Below are positions 8,514-17,833 of a stretch of DNA of 64,000 nt, piece after piece. Both the position numbers and the translations under genes were made by a program. Every line of letters starts with the position of its first letter. Positions within the stretch are counted from its first letter, which is position 1. The notes below the pieces were generated by a model, which was given only the letters and a program-made list of their open reading frames with translations, did not search any database and was not told where the DNA came from. Source of the DNA: Lysinibacillus boronitolerans JCM 21713 = 10a = NBRC 103108 (GTDB taxonomy: Bacteria > Bacillota > Bacilli > Bacillales_A > Planococcaceae); contig NZ_JPVR01000073.1 in NCBI RefSeq assembly GCF_000772935.1, forward strand, positions 1-64,000, written 5' to 3'.

Positions 8514-11339
8514 TCACCTGATTTCTATCGGACGTTTTTTAAAGTAGCGTCCAAATTGTTTAATTTTATTTACTTTAGTAGAAAGTGCTGCTTCAATAAT
8601 AGCTTGATTAAATAATTTATGTGCTTCAATACAAGAAGTTAATTCTTCATCATAAACAATTTCATCAGACACTTCAGAAATGATATCTAGAGCCACCCAC
8701 TGCGGGTAGCGTAATATACTTACAGATGAGTATGTTGGCGTAACTTCCATACTTCGATAAAAATTTATATTTCCCATTTCTTCAATTGGGTACTTTTGTG
8801 GATCCCACTTTGTGCCATATTTATAGTAGCGTTCACGCCAATAAGCATTTTCTTGGGCAAATATTGTACCCTCAAAAATCATATTCACTTTTTCAGCTAC
8901 TCGTTCTAGATTCGTAGCCTGGACTTCCCTCGTATCATAATCCGCATATCGACCAATTCCGTAGATCTTAGCACTTGGAAGCGTGTAAGAAACAGGGAAA
9001 ATAGGTGGACACGCATATCCTGCGAATGGTTGAACCCATTCACGAGCAGGGATTCCATGATCATCAATCACTATATCAGGTGCCCATTTTTTTAAGATAA
9101 GTGGTAAAACATTTGCCTCACCAAATACACTTTCTTGGAATTTGACATAGGCAAACTCTAAACCTACCGCATTAAATCTTGCAGCATGATGTTTCCATTT
9201 TGGATGTTCTTTTGTCAAGCTCTCCATTATTTCATAACCATCTGGATTTGATAGCGGAATAATGATTATATTAATCTTTTTTAAGATTTCAGGATGGTGA
9301 CAAATAATATCTTCCATGAGCTCTAATATAGCAGGTGTACTAGATACTTCGTTTGGATGATGGCCCGCTTCAAAGACAATCGTATGCTTTTCATCCGATT
9401 TTTTAAGTCCTGAATAAAAGTCACTAGTAATAGGCTCAGTCACTTCAAAAAATGGAATGACATTCCCTTTGTAAGATATATCCCCATAATTTAGTTTGAC
9501 CTCAGAATAATTTTGATACCGCGTTGATAGTTGATAAACATTTTTAATTTTGTATTTTAAATTATCATTCATTTTCATTACTTTCAGATAATTACCTAAA
9601 TACATTTCTACTGTTTCAAATTGCCCCTCTTGGTTAAATAAAATTCTTTTTGTAACTGGAACTAAATTGGTTTTTTCATGCCATTTGTATGCCCGTATTA
9701 CACTTTTAATAGGCTTATAAATATTTTCCTCTATATGAATAAAGGGAATAATACCACCAGGAGCTTGATAAGGTTGATTAACTAATCGGCGACCGAGTTC
9801 ATTAAAATAATCAAGCGTGTTAAAATAAAGGTCTTCGTATAACGCTTCAAAGGACGAGTTTGCTTCTTGCTTCACGTTTAATTCTTCTTCAATTCCAGAT
9901 GAAGTAAAGTCAATTTCGATGCGATCAAATAAAGGGAACAATTGTCCTTGATCACGATTTGTTACATCAATATTTAATTTTCCCACTATCTGAGGAAGAA
10001 ACCCATTGATATACGTTTTATAGAAACGCTCACGATCTGACAATATTGCATTTTCTTGAACCAGTTTCCCATCTTCAAATAACCTATACCCCGCTGTAGT
10101 TGGATAGACTTTTCTCTGACCATCAACATAATCCAATTCACTAATCAGCGGATTTAATTCAGCAATTAATAGATCATCAACATAGACACTATAGATGTGC
10201 TGCTGTGTGCTTGAAAGCTCAAATTGTACATTTTCTTTCGGTATGCCATATTGCATTTCAATCAATTCGTCCACTGGGTAAAGTTCCATAATCCAGCGAT
10301 TATGTTGTTCTAAACCATTTTGATTAACCCCATCTTTACATATTATTTTTACTTGTTCAAAATGACCCGAAACAGATGGAAGTACTTCCTCTAATATCCA
10401 GTATAACCCTGTTTTAAACGCAGAGCGAACTGTAATTGTCTTTAAATTTGAAAATTTCTTATACAAATCTAAACAATATTCATCTCGATTTTTTTTAGAA
10501 GCTGTAAGATAGATTTCAGCATCAAGCATTTTATTTGGTTCATCTTGCAAAGCATTTAAAATATACGATGCTTCCGATTCATCTTCCCATGTTGTTTCAT
10601 ACAACAAATCTGCTACATTTACTTGTTTTTCGTTTAGCTCCCAAACACCAAATAAGCCACCTTCAGACACATGCTTTTCTTTTGCTATTGAATGTAGGAC
10701 AGTCGGTAAGCAATCTTTAGTACCACAAATTTGAATAACGTTTCTAGAACTTAACTCCATGAAATTTTCAGTTCCTTGCTTGATATCAATCGAGAACTGT
10801 CGATGATCTTCTGTGACAACTGGTAAAGAAACAGAGGTAGCATACAGTCCTAAACGTAATGCAAGATAGCAAACTTCTTTTATAATGGCGTTTGACATGA
10901 TTTCTTGTTGTAAATTAATTTTCACACTTAAATGCTGATGTGGATGTGCCTCGTCCTTCTCACCAGTTCCATAGGCTGACCACAGATGACTTAAACTTTC
11001 ATAATAAGAGGATGGAATATCTGTATGCGTTTCGGCCATTCCTTCACTTGCTATCGTACTTAACAACGTTGACAGCGAAGACTCAGTTTCATAATAGAGT
11101 GTAAAGATAGATCCATTCTGTGAAATAAATGTACTACTATGTTGTAAAAATTCCATTGAGTACTGCTGATTAGACGCTTGAAATAAATCAAAATCTATTT
11201 CATTTGACTCTAAGCCTAACCTCGCACAAAAATCAATCAATCCGATTGGAACAAGATTTGTAGGTAAGTTTATAAATAAAGAAGGCTTTTTTAGGGTTTC
11301 ATTCTTATTAAATAAAATTGAAAATATTTTTGAGTTCAC
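8514..11339 (-). CDS. Very large M14-type zinc carboxypeptidase-like protein
   Basis: About 941 aa. The C-terminal third resembles M14 metallocarboxypeptidases: the zinc motif HPNE (about residues 661-664, in GHHPNEVSSTP), then LSNPDGYE, and a third candidate zinc ligand in IDDHG. The first 600 residues match no family I recognise and show neither signal peptide nor membrane segment, so a cytosolic enzyme acting on imported peptides is likely. I could not place the catalytic glutamate. Start: GTG 11339, eight bases past the permease stop and preceded by AGGTGA; a TTG at 11387 would overlap the permease gene by 40 bases. Position between transporter and pcp suggests it trims peptides before or after pyroglutamate removal; substrate unknown. 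Confidence 0.8.
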   Translation of the reverse strand: MNSKIFSILFNKNETLKKPSLFINLPTNLVPIGLIDFCARLGLESNEIDFDLFQASNQQYSMEFLQHSSTFISQNGSIFTLYYETESSLSTLLSTIASEGMAETHTDIPSSYYESLSHLWSAYGTGEKDEAHPHQHLSVKINLQQEIMSNAIIKEVCYLALRLGLYATSVSLPVVTEDHRQFSIDIKQGTENFMELSSRNVIQICGTKDCLPTVLHSIAKEKHVSEGGLFGVWELNEKQVNVADLLYETTWEDESEASYILNALQDEPNKMLDAEIYLTASKKNRDEYCLDLYKKFSNLKTITVRSAFKTGLYWILEEVLPSVSGHFEQVKIICKDGVNQNGLEQHNRWIMELYPVDELIEMQYGIPKENVQFELSSTQQHIYSVYVDDLLIAELNPLISELDYVDGQRKVYPTTAGYRLFEDGKLVQENAILSDRERFYKTYINGFLPQIVGKLNIDVTNRDQGQLFPLFDRIEIDFTSSGIEEELNVKQEANSSFEALYEDLYFNTLDYFNELGRRLVNQPYQAPGGIIPFIHIEENIYKPIKSVIRAYKWHEKTNLVPVTKRILFNQEGQFETVEMYLGNYLKVMKMNDNLKYKIKNVYQLSTRYQNYSEVKLNYGDISYKGNVIPFFEVTEPITSDFYSGLKKSDEKHTIVFEAGHHPNEVSSTPAILELMEDIICHHPEILKKINIIIIPLSNPDGYEIMESLTKEHPKWKHHAARFNAVGLEFAYVKFQESVFGEANVLPLILKKWAPDIVIDDHGIPAREWVQPFAGYACPPIFPVSYTLPSAKIYGIGRYADYDTREVQATNLERVAEKVNMIFEGTIFAQENAYWRERYYKYGTKWDPQKYPIEEMGNINFYRSMEVTPTYSSVSILRYPQWVALDIISEVSDEIVYDEELTSCIEAHKLFNQAIIEAALSTKVNKIKQFGRYFKKRPIEIR

Positions 11340-11347
11340 ACTATCAC

Positions 11348-12250
11348 CTAAACTTTCATATTTGGATCTAAGCGATCTCGTAGCCAATCTCCTAGTAAAT
11401 TAAAGCCTAGTACAGTTAACATAATTGCAATACCTGGAAATACAGAAATCCACCAAGCTGACGTCATATAATTCCGACTGTCTGCTAACATTCCGCCCCA
11501 CGAAGGTACTGTCGGTTCAACACCTAACCCTAAAAATGTTAGTGAAGCCTCTAATAAGATAAACTCTGCGATACACATCGTTGCTAACACTAAAATCGAA
11601 GAAGCAACATTTGGTAAGATGTGCTTAAGGATAATTTTAAAATGTGTGCCTCCGATTGCCTTTGCAGCCTGTATATATTCTTGTTCCTTTAGAGCTAAAA
11701 TCTCCCCTCGAATTAGCCTAGCAAAACTAACCCAATATGTAAGTCCAAGAATAATAATGATTTTTTCAATCCCTGTTCCAAATACACTCATAATTACAAT
11801 TGCTAGTAAAATAAATGGCAGACCTAATTGAACTTCAGCTAACCTCATGATTAAATCGTCCATCCATTTCCCAAAATACCCTGACACAATTCCAAGAAAT
11901 GTTCCAAGGACTAACGAAATGAGCACACCACAAATCCCTACCAAAAGGGAAATACGAGCACCATATATAATCCTACTTAGCAAATCCCGTCCAACTTGGT
12001 CTCCCCCAAGTAAATATTGAGATTTACCAGTATCGTCTAACCATTTAGGCAAATCTAGACGATGTCCTAAACTAGCTGCTCCTGGATCATGTGGAGCAAT
12101 ATAAGGGGCAAATATCGCACATAGAATAGTCGTGACAACTAATAATAGACCGATTATCCCAGTTGGATTATTTTTAATAAACTTTAAAATACTTATTATT
12201 CTACTAACCTTTTTTATTTCGACTGTTTCTGCTTCCATTATCTGTGTCAT
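11348..12250 (-). CDS. Dipeptide/oligopeptide ABC transporter permease (DppC/OppC type)
   Basis: Inner-membrane permease of 300 aa with six predicted membrane segments. An N-terminal cytoplasmic part precedes the first segment (about residues 30-55), followed by the GDQVGRDLLSRIIYGAR block typical of DppC/OppC and the EAA loop QAAKAIGGTHFKIILKHILPN (about residues 195-215). It pairs with the DppB-type permease, whose stop codon overlaps its ATG by one base; GAGGTG lies 7 bases upstream. With the two ATPases and the binding lipoprotein it forms a complete peptide importer. Confidence 0.92.
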   Translation of the reverse strand: MTQIMEAETVEIKKVSRIISILKFIKNNPTGIIGLLLVVTTILCAIFAPYIAPHDPGAASLGHRLDLPKWLDDTGKSQYLLGGDQVGRDLLSRIIYGARISLLVGICGVLISLVLGTFLGIVSGYFGKWMDDLIMRLAEVQLGLPFILLAIVIMSVFGTGIEKIIIILGLTYWVSFARLIRGEILALKEQEYIQAAKAIGGTHFKIILKHILPNVASSILVLATMCIAEFILLEASLTFLGLGVEPTVPSWGGMLADSRNYMTSAWWISVFPGIAIMLTVLGFNLLGDWLRDRLDPNMKV

Positions 12251-13182
12251 TAATTGTCACCTCTTCCAGTGCGTATTTTTGGGTTAATTAATGAATAACA
12301 TAAATCCACAATTAGATTAACGACAATCATGATAAGAGCTAGGAGAATTACTCCACCCTGTACGACTGGATAATCTCGTTGATTAATAGAATCAACAATT
12401 AATCTTCCGATTCCTGGCCAAGAAAATACTTGCTCTACAATAACAGCCCCCCCTAAAAGTCCACCGAACTGTAACCCAACAAACGTCACAGTTGGCAATA
12501 AGGCATTTCGAAAGGCATGTCGAATAATGACAAGCCATTCTCTAATTCCTTTTGCTCGAGCAGTTGTCACATATTGCATTTTAAGCACCTCAAGCATAGA
12601 GGTACGAATTAATCGAACTAAAATACCAGATAAAATCAGACCCAATGCAATGGATGGAAGGATCAATGAGCTAAACCCATCAAAGCCCGATACAGGTAAC
12701 CATTTTAACTGAACAGCAAAGATCAAGATTAGCATAAACGCTAACCAAAAATTAGGGAAAGAGATACCTAATAAAGAAAAAATACGACCAAAAATATCAA
12801 TGGACTTGCCTTTATAAACTGCAGATAGGATACCGATAGGAATAGCGATTAACAATGCTACAGTCATCCCCCCTAAAGCAAGTGCTAGTGTTGGCCATGC
12901 TCGTTCTAACAACATTTCCAAAACTGGACTATTCGAACGATACGATGTACCAAAATCAAGCGTTACTAAATCTTTCATGAATATGATATATTGCTCCCAA
13001 ATAGGCTTATCTAAACCCAACTTTGCTGTCAGTTCCTCTACTGCTTGTTGTGAAGGTTCCCCAGCACCGAACATGATGCTTACCGGATCCCCCGTTAAAC
13101 GAATGGCGAAAAATATAATTAATGAGACAGCAATTATCACCAACACTGTATGCGATAAACGTCGTAGTATATAGGAAAGCAT
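12250..13182 (-). CDS. Dipeptide/oligopeptide ABC transporter permease (DppB/OppB type)
   Basis: Membrane permease of 310 aa, six segments. Diagnostic DppB/OppB features: the N-terminal LRRLSHTVLVIIAVSLIIF segment, FDFGTSYR-like DFGTSYRSN, the EAA loop TTARAKGIREWLVIIRHAFRN, and the C-terminal SWPGIGRLIVDSINQRDYPVVQG stretch (described by position 255-277). AGGAGG lies 8 bases before the ATG. It follows the binding-protein gene after a 67-base gap that contains a strong hairpin, which likely lowers expression of everything from here on relative to the binding protein. Confidence 0.93.
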   Translation of the reverse strand: MLSYILRRLSHTVLVIIAVSLIIFFAIRLTGDPVSIMFGAGEPSQQAVEELTAKLGLDKPIWEQYIIFMKDLVTLDFGTSYRSNSPVLEMLLERAWPTLALALGGMTVALLIAIPIGILSAVYKGKSIDIFGRIFSLLGISFPNFWLAFMLILIFAVQLKWLPVSGFDGFSSLILPSIALGLILSGILVRLIRTSMLEVLKMQYVTTARAKGIREWLVIIRHAFRNALLPTVTFVGLQFGGLLGGAVIVEQVFSWPGIGRLIVDSINQRDYPVVQGGVILLALIMIVVNLIVDLCYSLINPKIRTGRGDN

Positions 13183-13210
13183 AATTCCATCCTCCTAATT
13201 TGAAATGAAA

Positions 13211-13237
13211 GAGATAGTATGACAAGCATACTATCTC
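13211..13237 (-). terminator. Intercistronic hairpin (attenuator or mRNA stabiliser) after the binding-protein gene
   Basis: Perfect 11-bp stem GAGATAGTATG / CATACTATCTC with a 5-base loop, between the binding lipoprotein gene and the permease genes. On the minus strand the stem is followed by TTTCATTTC and not by a full T run, so partial termination or protection of the upstream mRNA is more likely than a full stop. Confidence 0.7.
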
Positions 13238-13249
13238 ATAATTTTTTAC

Positions 13250-14830
13250 TTACTCGACAGTGACACCTTCAAATCTAAAGCGGCCATCATGAGGTGGTTG
13301 GAAATCTTTTATTCGTTTATTCACTGCGTATATTTCAACCTCAGAATATAAATTAACTTCTGCAGCATCTTCATATAACACTTCTGTCAGCTCTTTAAAG
13401 ATTTTTTGACGCTCCTCATTATTAATCGTTGCTCGCTCTGCCGCTAATAATTGTTCAACTTTTTCATTTTTATAGGATGGATTCCAGAATTCCCCTTCGT
13501 GATACATTAAATAAGCTGTATTATCAAAATCTAAAGTCCAACCACCCCAGCCATTTTTATACATTTGACCAGCTTTCCCTTGTGGTATTAACTCTGATTG
13601 GAATGTAGTATTTTCCACACTATTAATAGAAACTTTCAATCCCACTTCTTGTAAATAAAATGCTACTGCTTGGGCTATTTCTTTAAATGTTCCATCCGTA
13701 CCTGGAATAAAGAATTCAAGTGTAGTACCTTCAGGAACCTTAGCTTCTGCAAGTAATTTTTTTGCTTTTTCTGGATCATATGGATATGGCTCTAAATCTT
13801 TGTTATAGCCAAAAGATAGATTACTTTGGAACGAACTAATGAGGTTGCCATAGCCACCTAAAATTTCTTTCACTATTGTTTCCTTATCAATGGCATAGTT
13901 AATCGCTTGACGAACACGTACATCATCAACAGGCTTTTGTGCTGGATCAAAACGAATTGAATACGCTGTAGGAGTGGACACATCCTTTAATTCAATGAAA
14001 TCAGTTCCTTCTGCTGTTGCCGCTTGCGAAACCTCTAAACGTGTCATAATATCAATATTTCCTGTTTGTAATTCTGCCAGTGCCGTCGCTGTTTCTGGAA
14101 TCACTTTAAATGTTACTTTATCTAGTTTAATAGCATCTTTATTCCAATAATCTTCATATCGCTCAATAACTACTTGTTTATCACGTTGATAATCAGTCAT
14201 TTTAAATGGACCAGTACCAACAGGCTTCATGTCAAAATTCTCTGCACCCTGTTCTTGGATATATTTAGGTGGTACGATGACAGCACCATATCCTGAAAGT
14301 TTAGTCAATAATACTGGGTCAATGGCATTTAGGTGCATAGTGACTTCATAGTCACCTGTCACTTCAACATTGTCAATCGACGTATAGTTTGAATATTGCG
14401 GACCTTGTTGACCTTCTTCTCCTAGTAGACGATCAAATGTAAATTTAACTGCTTCCGCATTAAACGGTTCGCCATTATGGAAGGTAACACCTTGTCGTAG
14501 TTTAAAAACAATCGTTTTATCATCTATATATTCCCAAGATTCCGCTAACCCTGGTTGAATTTCTAAATCTAAAGAACGACTTACTAATCCTTCAAATACC
14601 GATGTTGCTACTGTACTCCAAGCAAGTAAAAATGTATCAATTGGGTCCCAGTTTTGTGGGTCTCCTGCCACACGAATAACTAATTCATTTCCACGTGTTG
14701 CTGCTGGATTTTCACCAGATGATTTACTACTATTTTTACTTTCGTCTTTTGATGATGTACCGCCACTACATGCTGTTAAAACAATCATTATACAAACAAG
14801 TAATAGCGCAATCCATTTTTGTTTCTTCAT
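13250..14830 (-). CDS. Peptide ABC transporter substrate-binding lipoprotein (family 5)
   Basis: Extracytoplasmic lipoprotein of 526 aa that captures the peptide for the DppBC-DppDF importer. The N-terminus is a lipoprotein signal (MKKQKW, hydrophobic core, lipobox LTAC with the modified Cys at residue 21), followed by a Ser/Lys-rich linker. The SBP_bac_5 fold is shown by LAESWEYIDDKTIVFKLRQGVTFHNGE-type sequence at about residues 85-115, VGTGPFKMTDY and VRQAINYAIDKE. Ligand specificity cannot be read from sequence; the pcp-pxp genes downstream suggest peptides with N-terminal glutamine or pyroglutamate. It is encoded between the regulator and the permeases, which is an unusual placement. Confidence 0.93.
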   Translation of the reverse strand: MKKQKWIALLLVCIMIVLTACSGGTSSKDESKNSSKSSGENPAATRGNELVIRVAGDPQNWDPIDTFLLAWSTVATSVFEGLVSRSLDLEIQPGLAESWEYIDDKTIVFKLRQGVTFHNGEPFNAEAVKFTFDRLLGEEGQQGPQYSNYTSIDNVEVTGDYEVTMHLNAIDPVLLTKLSGYGAVIVPPKYIQEQGAENFDMKPVGTGPFKMTDYQRDKQVVIERYEDYWNKDAIKLDKVTFKVIPETATALAELQTGNIDIMTRLEVSQAATAEGTDFIELKDVSTPTAYSIRFDPAQKPVDDVRVRQAINYAIDKETIVKEILGGYGNLISSFQSNLSFGYNKDLEPYPYDPEKAKKLLAEAKVPEGTTLEFFIPGTDGTFKEIAQAVAFYLQEVGLKVSINSVENTTFQSELIPQGKAGQMYKNGWGGWTLDFDNTAYLMYHEGEFWNPSYKNEKVEQLLAAERATINNEERQKIFKELTEVLYEDAAEVNLYSEVEIYAVNKRIKDFQPPHDGRFRFEGVTVE

Positions 14831-14862
14831 ACATTGTTCATCCCCTTTTGTATTTGTGCTAT

Positions 14863-15654
14863 CTATACGCCATAAGGATATGGCATCGAATAACCTAGTT
14901 CAGCAGATATTGAAGCTGCCGTTTCCCACAGACCTTCTAAAAATTCATTTATTTTTTCTTTTGGTATGAGTGTCTCTATGCCCGCTATACTAATCGAGTA
15001 TTCTACCTTGCGTTCACTATTGAAAATCGGTACTGCTATTGATACAGTGCCTTCTTCCAATTCTGACACGCTGTAGGCATAGCCATTTTTTTTCCCAAAT
15101 TCAATTAGTTCAAATATCTCTTCATCAGTAACAGGTGTTCCACTAGCATATTTTTTACGAGTTTTTTGAAGTACCTCACTAATTTTTTCCTCTGATTGAA
15201 AGGATAAAAGTATTCTTGAACAAGCGCCTGCATAAAGAGGTGCTCTTCTCCCCACCCGTGTATATAATAAAACTGGTTTTAAACTTTCGATTTTTTCGAT
15301 ATAAAGACCATCTGTTTCATCCAGTATGCTTAGTTGAACAGCCAAGTCAAACTTCTGTTGCAACATCTTCATATACGGTATAGCCAAAGAACGAATTTCA
15401 ATTGAATTTGCAGCAATTGCACCTAATTCAATGAGTTTATTCCCAAGTAGATAATGATCACTCAATACTAACTGTCCACCGCTTTGAACGTAAGGACGTT
15501 TTAATACGCCTAAATCTGTAAATGTTTTTAAAAACCTATGTAAAGTCGGTTTAGGAATATCCGTTTCGATCGCTAGCTCGTCTAACCGCCAAGAAGGTTT
15601 TTCTTCAGTAAATAACGTTAAAATATTAATACCTTTTTCCAATGTTTTGCTCAT
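14863..15654 (-). CDS. IclR-family transcriptional regulator
   Basis: 263-aa regulator with an N-terminal winged helix-turn-helix (residues 3-65: LEKGINILTLFTEE then LDELAIETDIPKPTLHRFLKT) and a C-terminal effector-binding domain (about 85-255). Its ATG overlaps the stop of the downstream-named ATPase gene as ATGA, so it is made from inside the operon it probably controls. The likely effector is a pathway intermediate such as 5-oxoproline or a peptide (inference). A candidate operator with IclR-type half-sites (TGGAA-N5-TTTCA) lies at 17638-17652, in front of the first gene. Confidence 0.93.
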   Translation of the reverse strand: MSKTLEKGINILTLFTEEKPSWRLDELAIETDIPKPTLHRFLKTFTDLGVLKRPYVQSGGQLVLSDHYLLGNKLIELGAIAANSIEIRSLAIPYMKMLQQKFDLAVQLSILDETDGLYIEKIESLKPVLLYTRVGRRAPLYAGACSRILLSFQSEEKISEVLQKTRKKYASGTPVTDEEIFELIEFGKKNGYAYSVSELEEGTVSIAVPIFNSERKVEYSISIAGIETLIPKEKINEFLEGLWETAASISAELGYSMPYPYGV

Positions 15655-16628
15655 GTTAATCGCTCCATTTGCTCTTCATAAAGTAAACAGGAAACTTCAT
15701 GCTTATCGCCAATTTTTTTAAATTTCGGAGGTGTCACTTTACATATTTCCATGCAGTTTGGGCATCGTGTATGGAATGTACAACCCGATGGTGGATTAGC
15801 AGGATTGGGAACATCTCCACTTAGCACAATTCGCTCCTTTACTTTTGAAGGATGAGATTTTGGTAATGCCGATAGTAAAGCTTTTGTGTATGGATGTTTA
15901 GGATTATTAAATAATTCGTGTTTATCTGCCATTTCCACTAACTTTCCTAAATACATTACCCCTATGCGGTCACAAAAATGATGCACTACACTTAAATCAT
16001 GTGATATGAAAATGTAGGTAAGGTTCATTTCCTTTTTTAAATCTTTCATAATATTTAATACTTGAGATTGAATGGAAACATCCAGAGCAGATACTGGTTC
16101 ATCTGCAACAATCAATTTTGGATTGGACACTAATGCTCGAGCAATTCCAATCCGTTGTCTTTGACCACCTGAAAATTCATGTGGAAAACGTTCTAACTGC
16201 TTTTGTGTAAGTCCAACCTGTTTAGCTACTTCATAAACGCGTTGTTTTCTCTCTTCCTTTGTACCTATTCCAAAATTCACCAAAGGTTCTTCGATTATTT
16301 TAAACACCTTCATACGAGGATTAAGGGAAGAAAAAGGGTCTTGAAAGATGATTTGCATATCACGGCGCTTTTGACGTACCTCTTTTGGGCTAAGAGTGGC
16401 AATATTTTCTCCATTCAGTAAAATTTCACCCTCAGTAGGTGTTAGAAGCTGAATTAATGTTTTACCCATAGTGGACTTTCCGCACCCAGACTCTCCGACA
16501 ATTCCTAAAACCTCACCCTCATTTACAAAAAATGAAACATCATCTACTGCTTTTAAATGACCTGAACGTGATCCTTTAACTGGAAAATATTTCTTTAAGT
16601 GTTTAACTTCTAACAATGGACTGCCCAT
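15651..16628 (-). CDS. Peptide ABC transporter ATPase (DppF/OppF type)
   Basis: Cytoplasmic ATPase of 325 aa. Walker [10 protein letters not shown] (about residue 45), Q-loop IIFQDPFSSLNP, signature SGGQRQRIGIARAL, Walker B LIVADEPVSALDV and the H-loop ISHDLS are all intact. The C-terminal oligopeptide-transporter extension has CTFHTRCPNCMEIC, the Cys pattern that in related ATPases (DppD/DppF) can hold an iron-sulfur cluster. I start at ATG 16628, eight bases after the G-rich SD; the TTG at 16634 is too close. Overlaps the DppD-type gene by 26 bases. Confidence 0.94.
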   Translation of the reverse strand: MGSPLLEVKHLKKYFPVKGSRSGHLKAVDDVSFFVNEGEVLGIVGESGCGKSTMGKTLIQLLTPTEGEILLNGENIATLSPKEVRQKRRDMQIIFQDPFSSLNPRMKVFKIIEEPLVNFGIGTKEERKQRVYEVAKQVGLTQKQLERFPHEFSGGQRQRIGIARALVSNPKLIVADEPVSALDVSIQSQVLNIMKDLKKEMNLTYIFISHDLSVVHHFCDRIGVMYLGKLVEMADKHELFNNPKHPYTKALLSALPKSHPSKVKERIVLSGDVPNPANPPSGCTFHTRCPNCMEICKVTPPKFKKIGDKHEVSCLLYEEQMERLT

Positions 16629-17616
16629 TGACAATTCCCCCTCCTACTTCGTTCTCTTCGTACAGCCAACATCTAACTTTGGTACCAATAGAGGTTGTAT
16701 ATAGATCAGGCTTCTTTTTACATTGATCTGTTGCAAATTCGCAGCGATCGAAAAATCTACAACCTGAAGGCATATCGGATGGTGATGGCACCACCCCTTC
16801 TATTGATGGAAGGTACTCTTGTTCTGATTCAATGTCAGGCAATGAATTTAATAACCCTTTTGTATATGGATGAAGCGGATAATTAAACAAATCTAGCACT
16901 GTTGCCTCTTCAACAATTTCACCAGCATACATCACAATTACTTTCTCACATATTTCTGCTACTACACCAAGATCATGGGTAATTAAAATGATGGACATAT
17001 CTAGTTTTTCTTGTATGTCTCTCATTAAATCTAAAATCTGAGCCTGGATTGTCACATCTAATGCTGTAGTAGGTTCATCTGCAATTAATATTTCTGGTCC
17101 ACAAGCCAATGCCATGGCGATCATAACCCTTTGTCGCATTCCTCCTGATAATTGATGAGGATATTCATTCACTACTTTATCTGGACGAGGAATACCTACG
17201 AGACGAAGCATATCAACGGCACGTTCATGAGCTTCTTTCCTTGAAATTTTTTCATGGCTATGAATCATTTCCATAATTTGAGAACCAACCTTATATACTG
17301 GATTGAGCGAACTCATTGGTTCTTGAAATATCATAGAAATTTTTTTCCCACGAATCTTTCGCCATTCCTTATTCGACTTTTTATTAATTTGTTTTTGATC
17401 TATGTAAACTTCTCCACCTTGCCAGTTAACCCCAGCAGGTAACAATCCCATAAGTGAAAGTGATGTCATGCTTTTTCCACAACCTGATTCCCCTACAATC
17501 CCCAAAGTTTTTCCTTTTTCAAGTTGAAATGATACTCCATTCACAATGGCAATATCTTTTTTATTTTGTTGAATACCTATTTTCAAATCGCTTACTTCTA
17601 AAATATTCAAACTCAT
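16603..17616 (-). CDS. Peptide ABC transporter ATPase (DppD/OppD type), first gene of operon
   Basis: Cytoplasmic ATPase of 337 aa, partner of the DppF-type subunit. Walker [10 protein letters not shown] (Met replaces the usual Thr/Ser partner, as in many OppD proteins), [12 protein letters not shown]-loop, signature [15 protein letters not shown], Walker [15 protein letters not shown]-loop ITHDLG. C-terminal Cys cluster [14 protein letters not shown] as in its partner. The ATG at 17616 follows GGAGGGGG. It is the promoter-proximal gene of the 11-gene operon that ends with pxpA. Confidence 0.94.
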   Translation of the reverse strand: MSLNILEVSDLKIGIQQNKKDIAIVNGVSFQLEKGKTLGIVGESGCGKSMTSLSLMGLLPAGVNWQGGEVYIDQKQINKKSNKEWRKIRGKKISMIFQEPMSSLNPVYKVGSQIMEMIHSHEKISRKEAHERAVDMLRLVGIPRPDKVVNEYPHQLSGGMRQRVMIAMALACGPEILIADEPTTALDVTIQAQILDLMRDIQEKLDMSIILITHDLGVVAEICEKVIVMYAGEIVEEATVLDLFNYPLHPYTKGLLNSLPDIESEQEYLPSIEGVVPSPSDMPSGCRFFDRCEFATDQCKKKPDLYTTSIGTKVRCWLYEENEVGGGIVNGQSIVRS

Positions 17617-17637
17617 TTCCCCCTCCGTTCCAAAATA

Positions 17638-17652
17638 TGAAACGCGATTCCA
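17638..17652. promoter_or_regulatory. Candidate IclR-type operator before the peptide operon
   Basis: On the minus strand TGGAA-TCGCG-TTTCA, an imperfect palindrome with the 5-5-5 layout of IclR sites (TGGAAATNATTTCCA type; one half-site mismatch). It lies 22 bases before the DppD-type start codon and would cover the start of transcription from the candidate promoter at 17662-17691. Confidence 0.4.
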
Positions 17653-17661
17653 TTTTTTAAA

Positions 17662-17691
17662 ATCTTAACAGAAAAAACTTGGTTATTTCAA
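17662..17691 (-). promoter_or_regulatory. Candidate sigma-A promoter of the peptide/pyroglutamate operon
   Basis: TTGAAA (17691-17686) and TAAGAT (17667-17662) with an 18-base spacer on the minus strand. The -10 element matches only 4 of 6 consensus bases, so this is tentative. Confidence 0.35.
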
Positions 17692-17773
17692 TAGTTTTCA
17701 GAAAAAAATAAAAATTCATCTTAATTAAATTATTCCGAAAAAACATTTAATTTTTTTATCATTCCTAGAAATA

Positions 17774-17805
17774 CAAAAAAACATGGTCCGAATATTCGGA
17801 CCATG
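17774..17805 (-). terminator. Terminator of the 29-aa peptide gene
   Basis: Perfect 24-base palindrome built on CATGGTCCGAAT and its complement, followed on the minus strand by seven T. It sits 28 bases after the stop codon of the small gene and separates it from the peptide operon. Confidence 0.85.
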
Positions 17806-17833
17806 CCTATAGATGTTTAACAAGTATTAGCTC

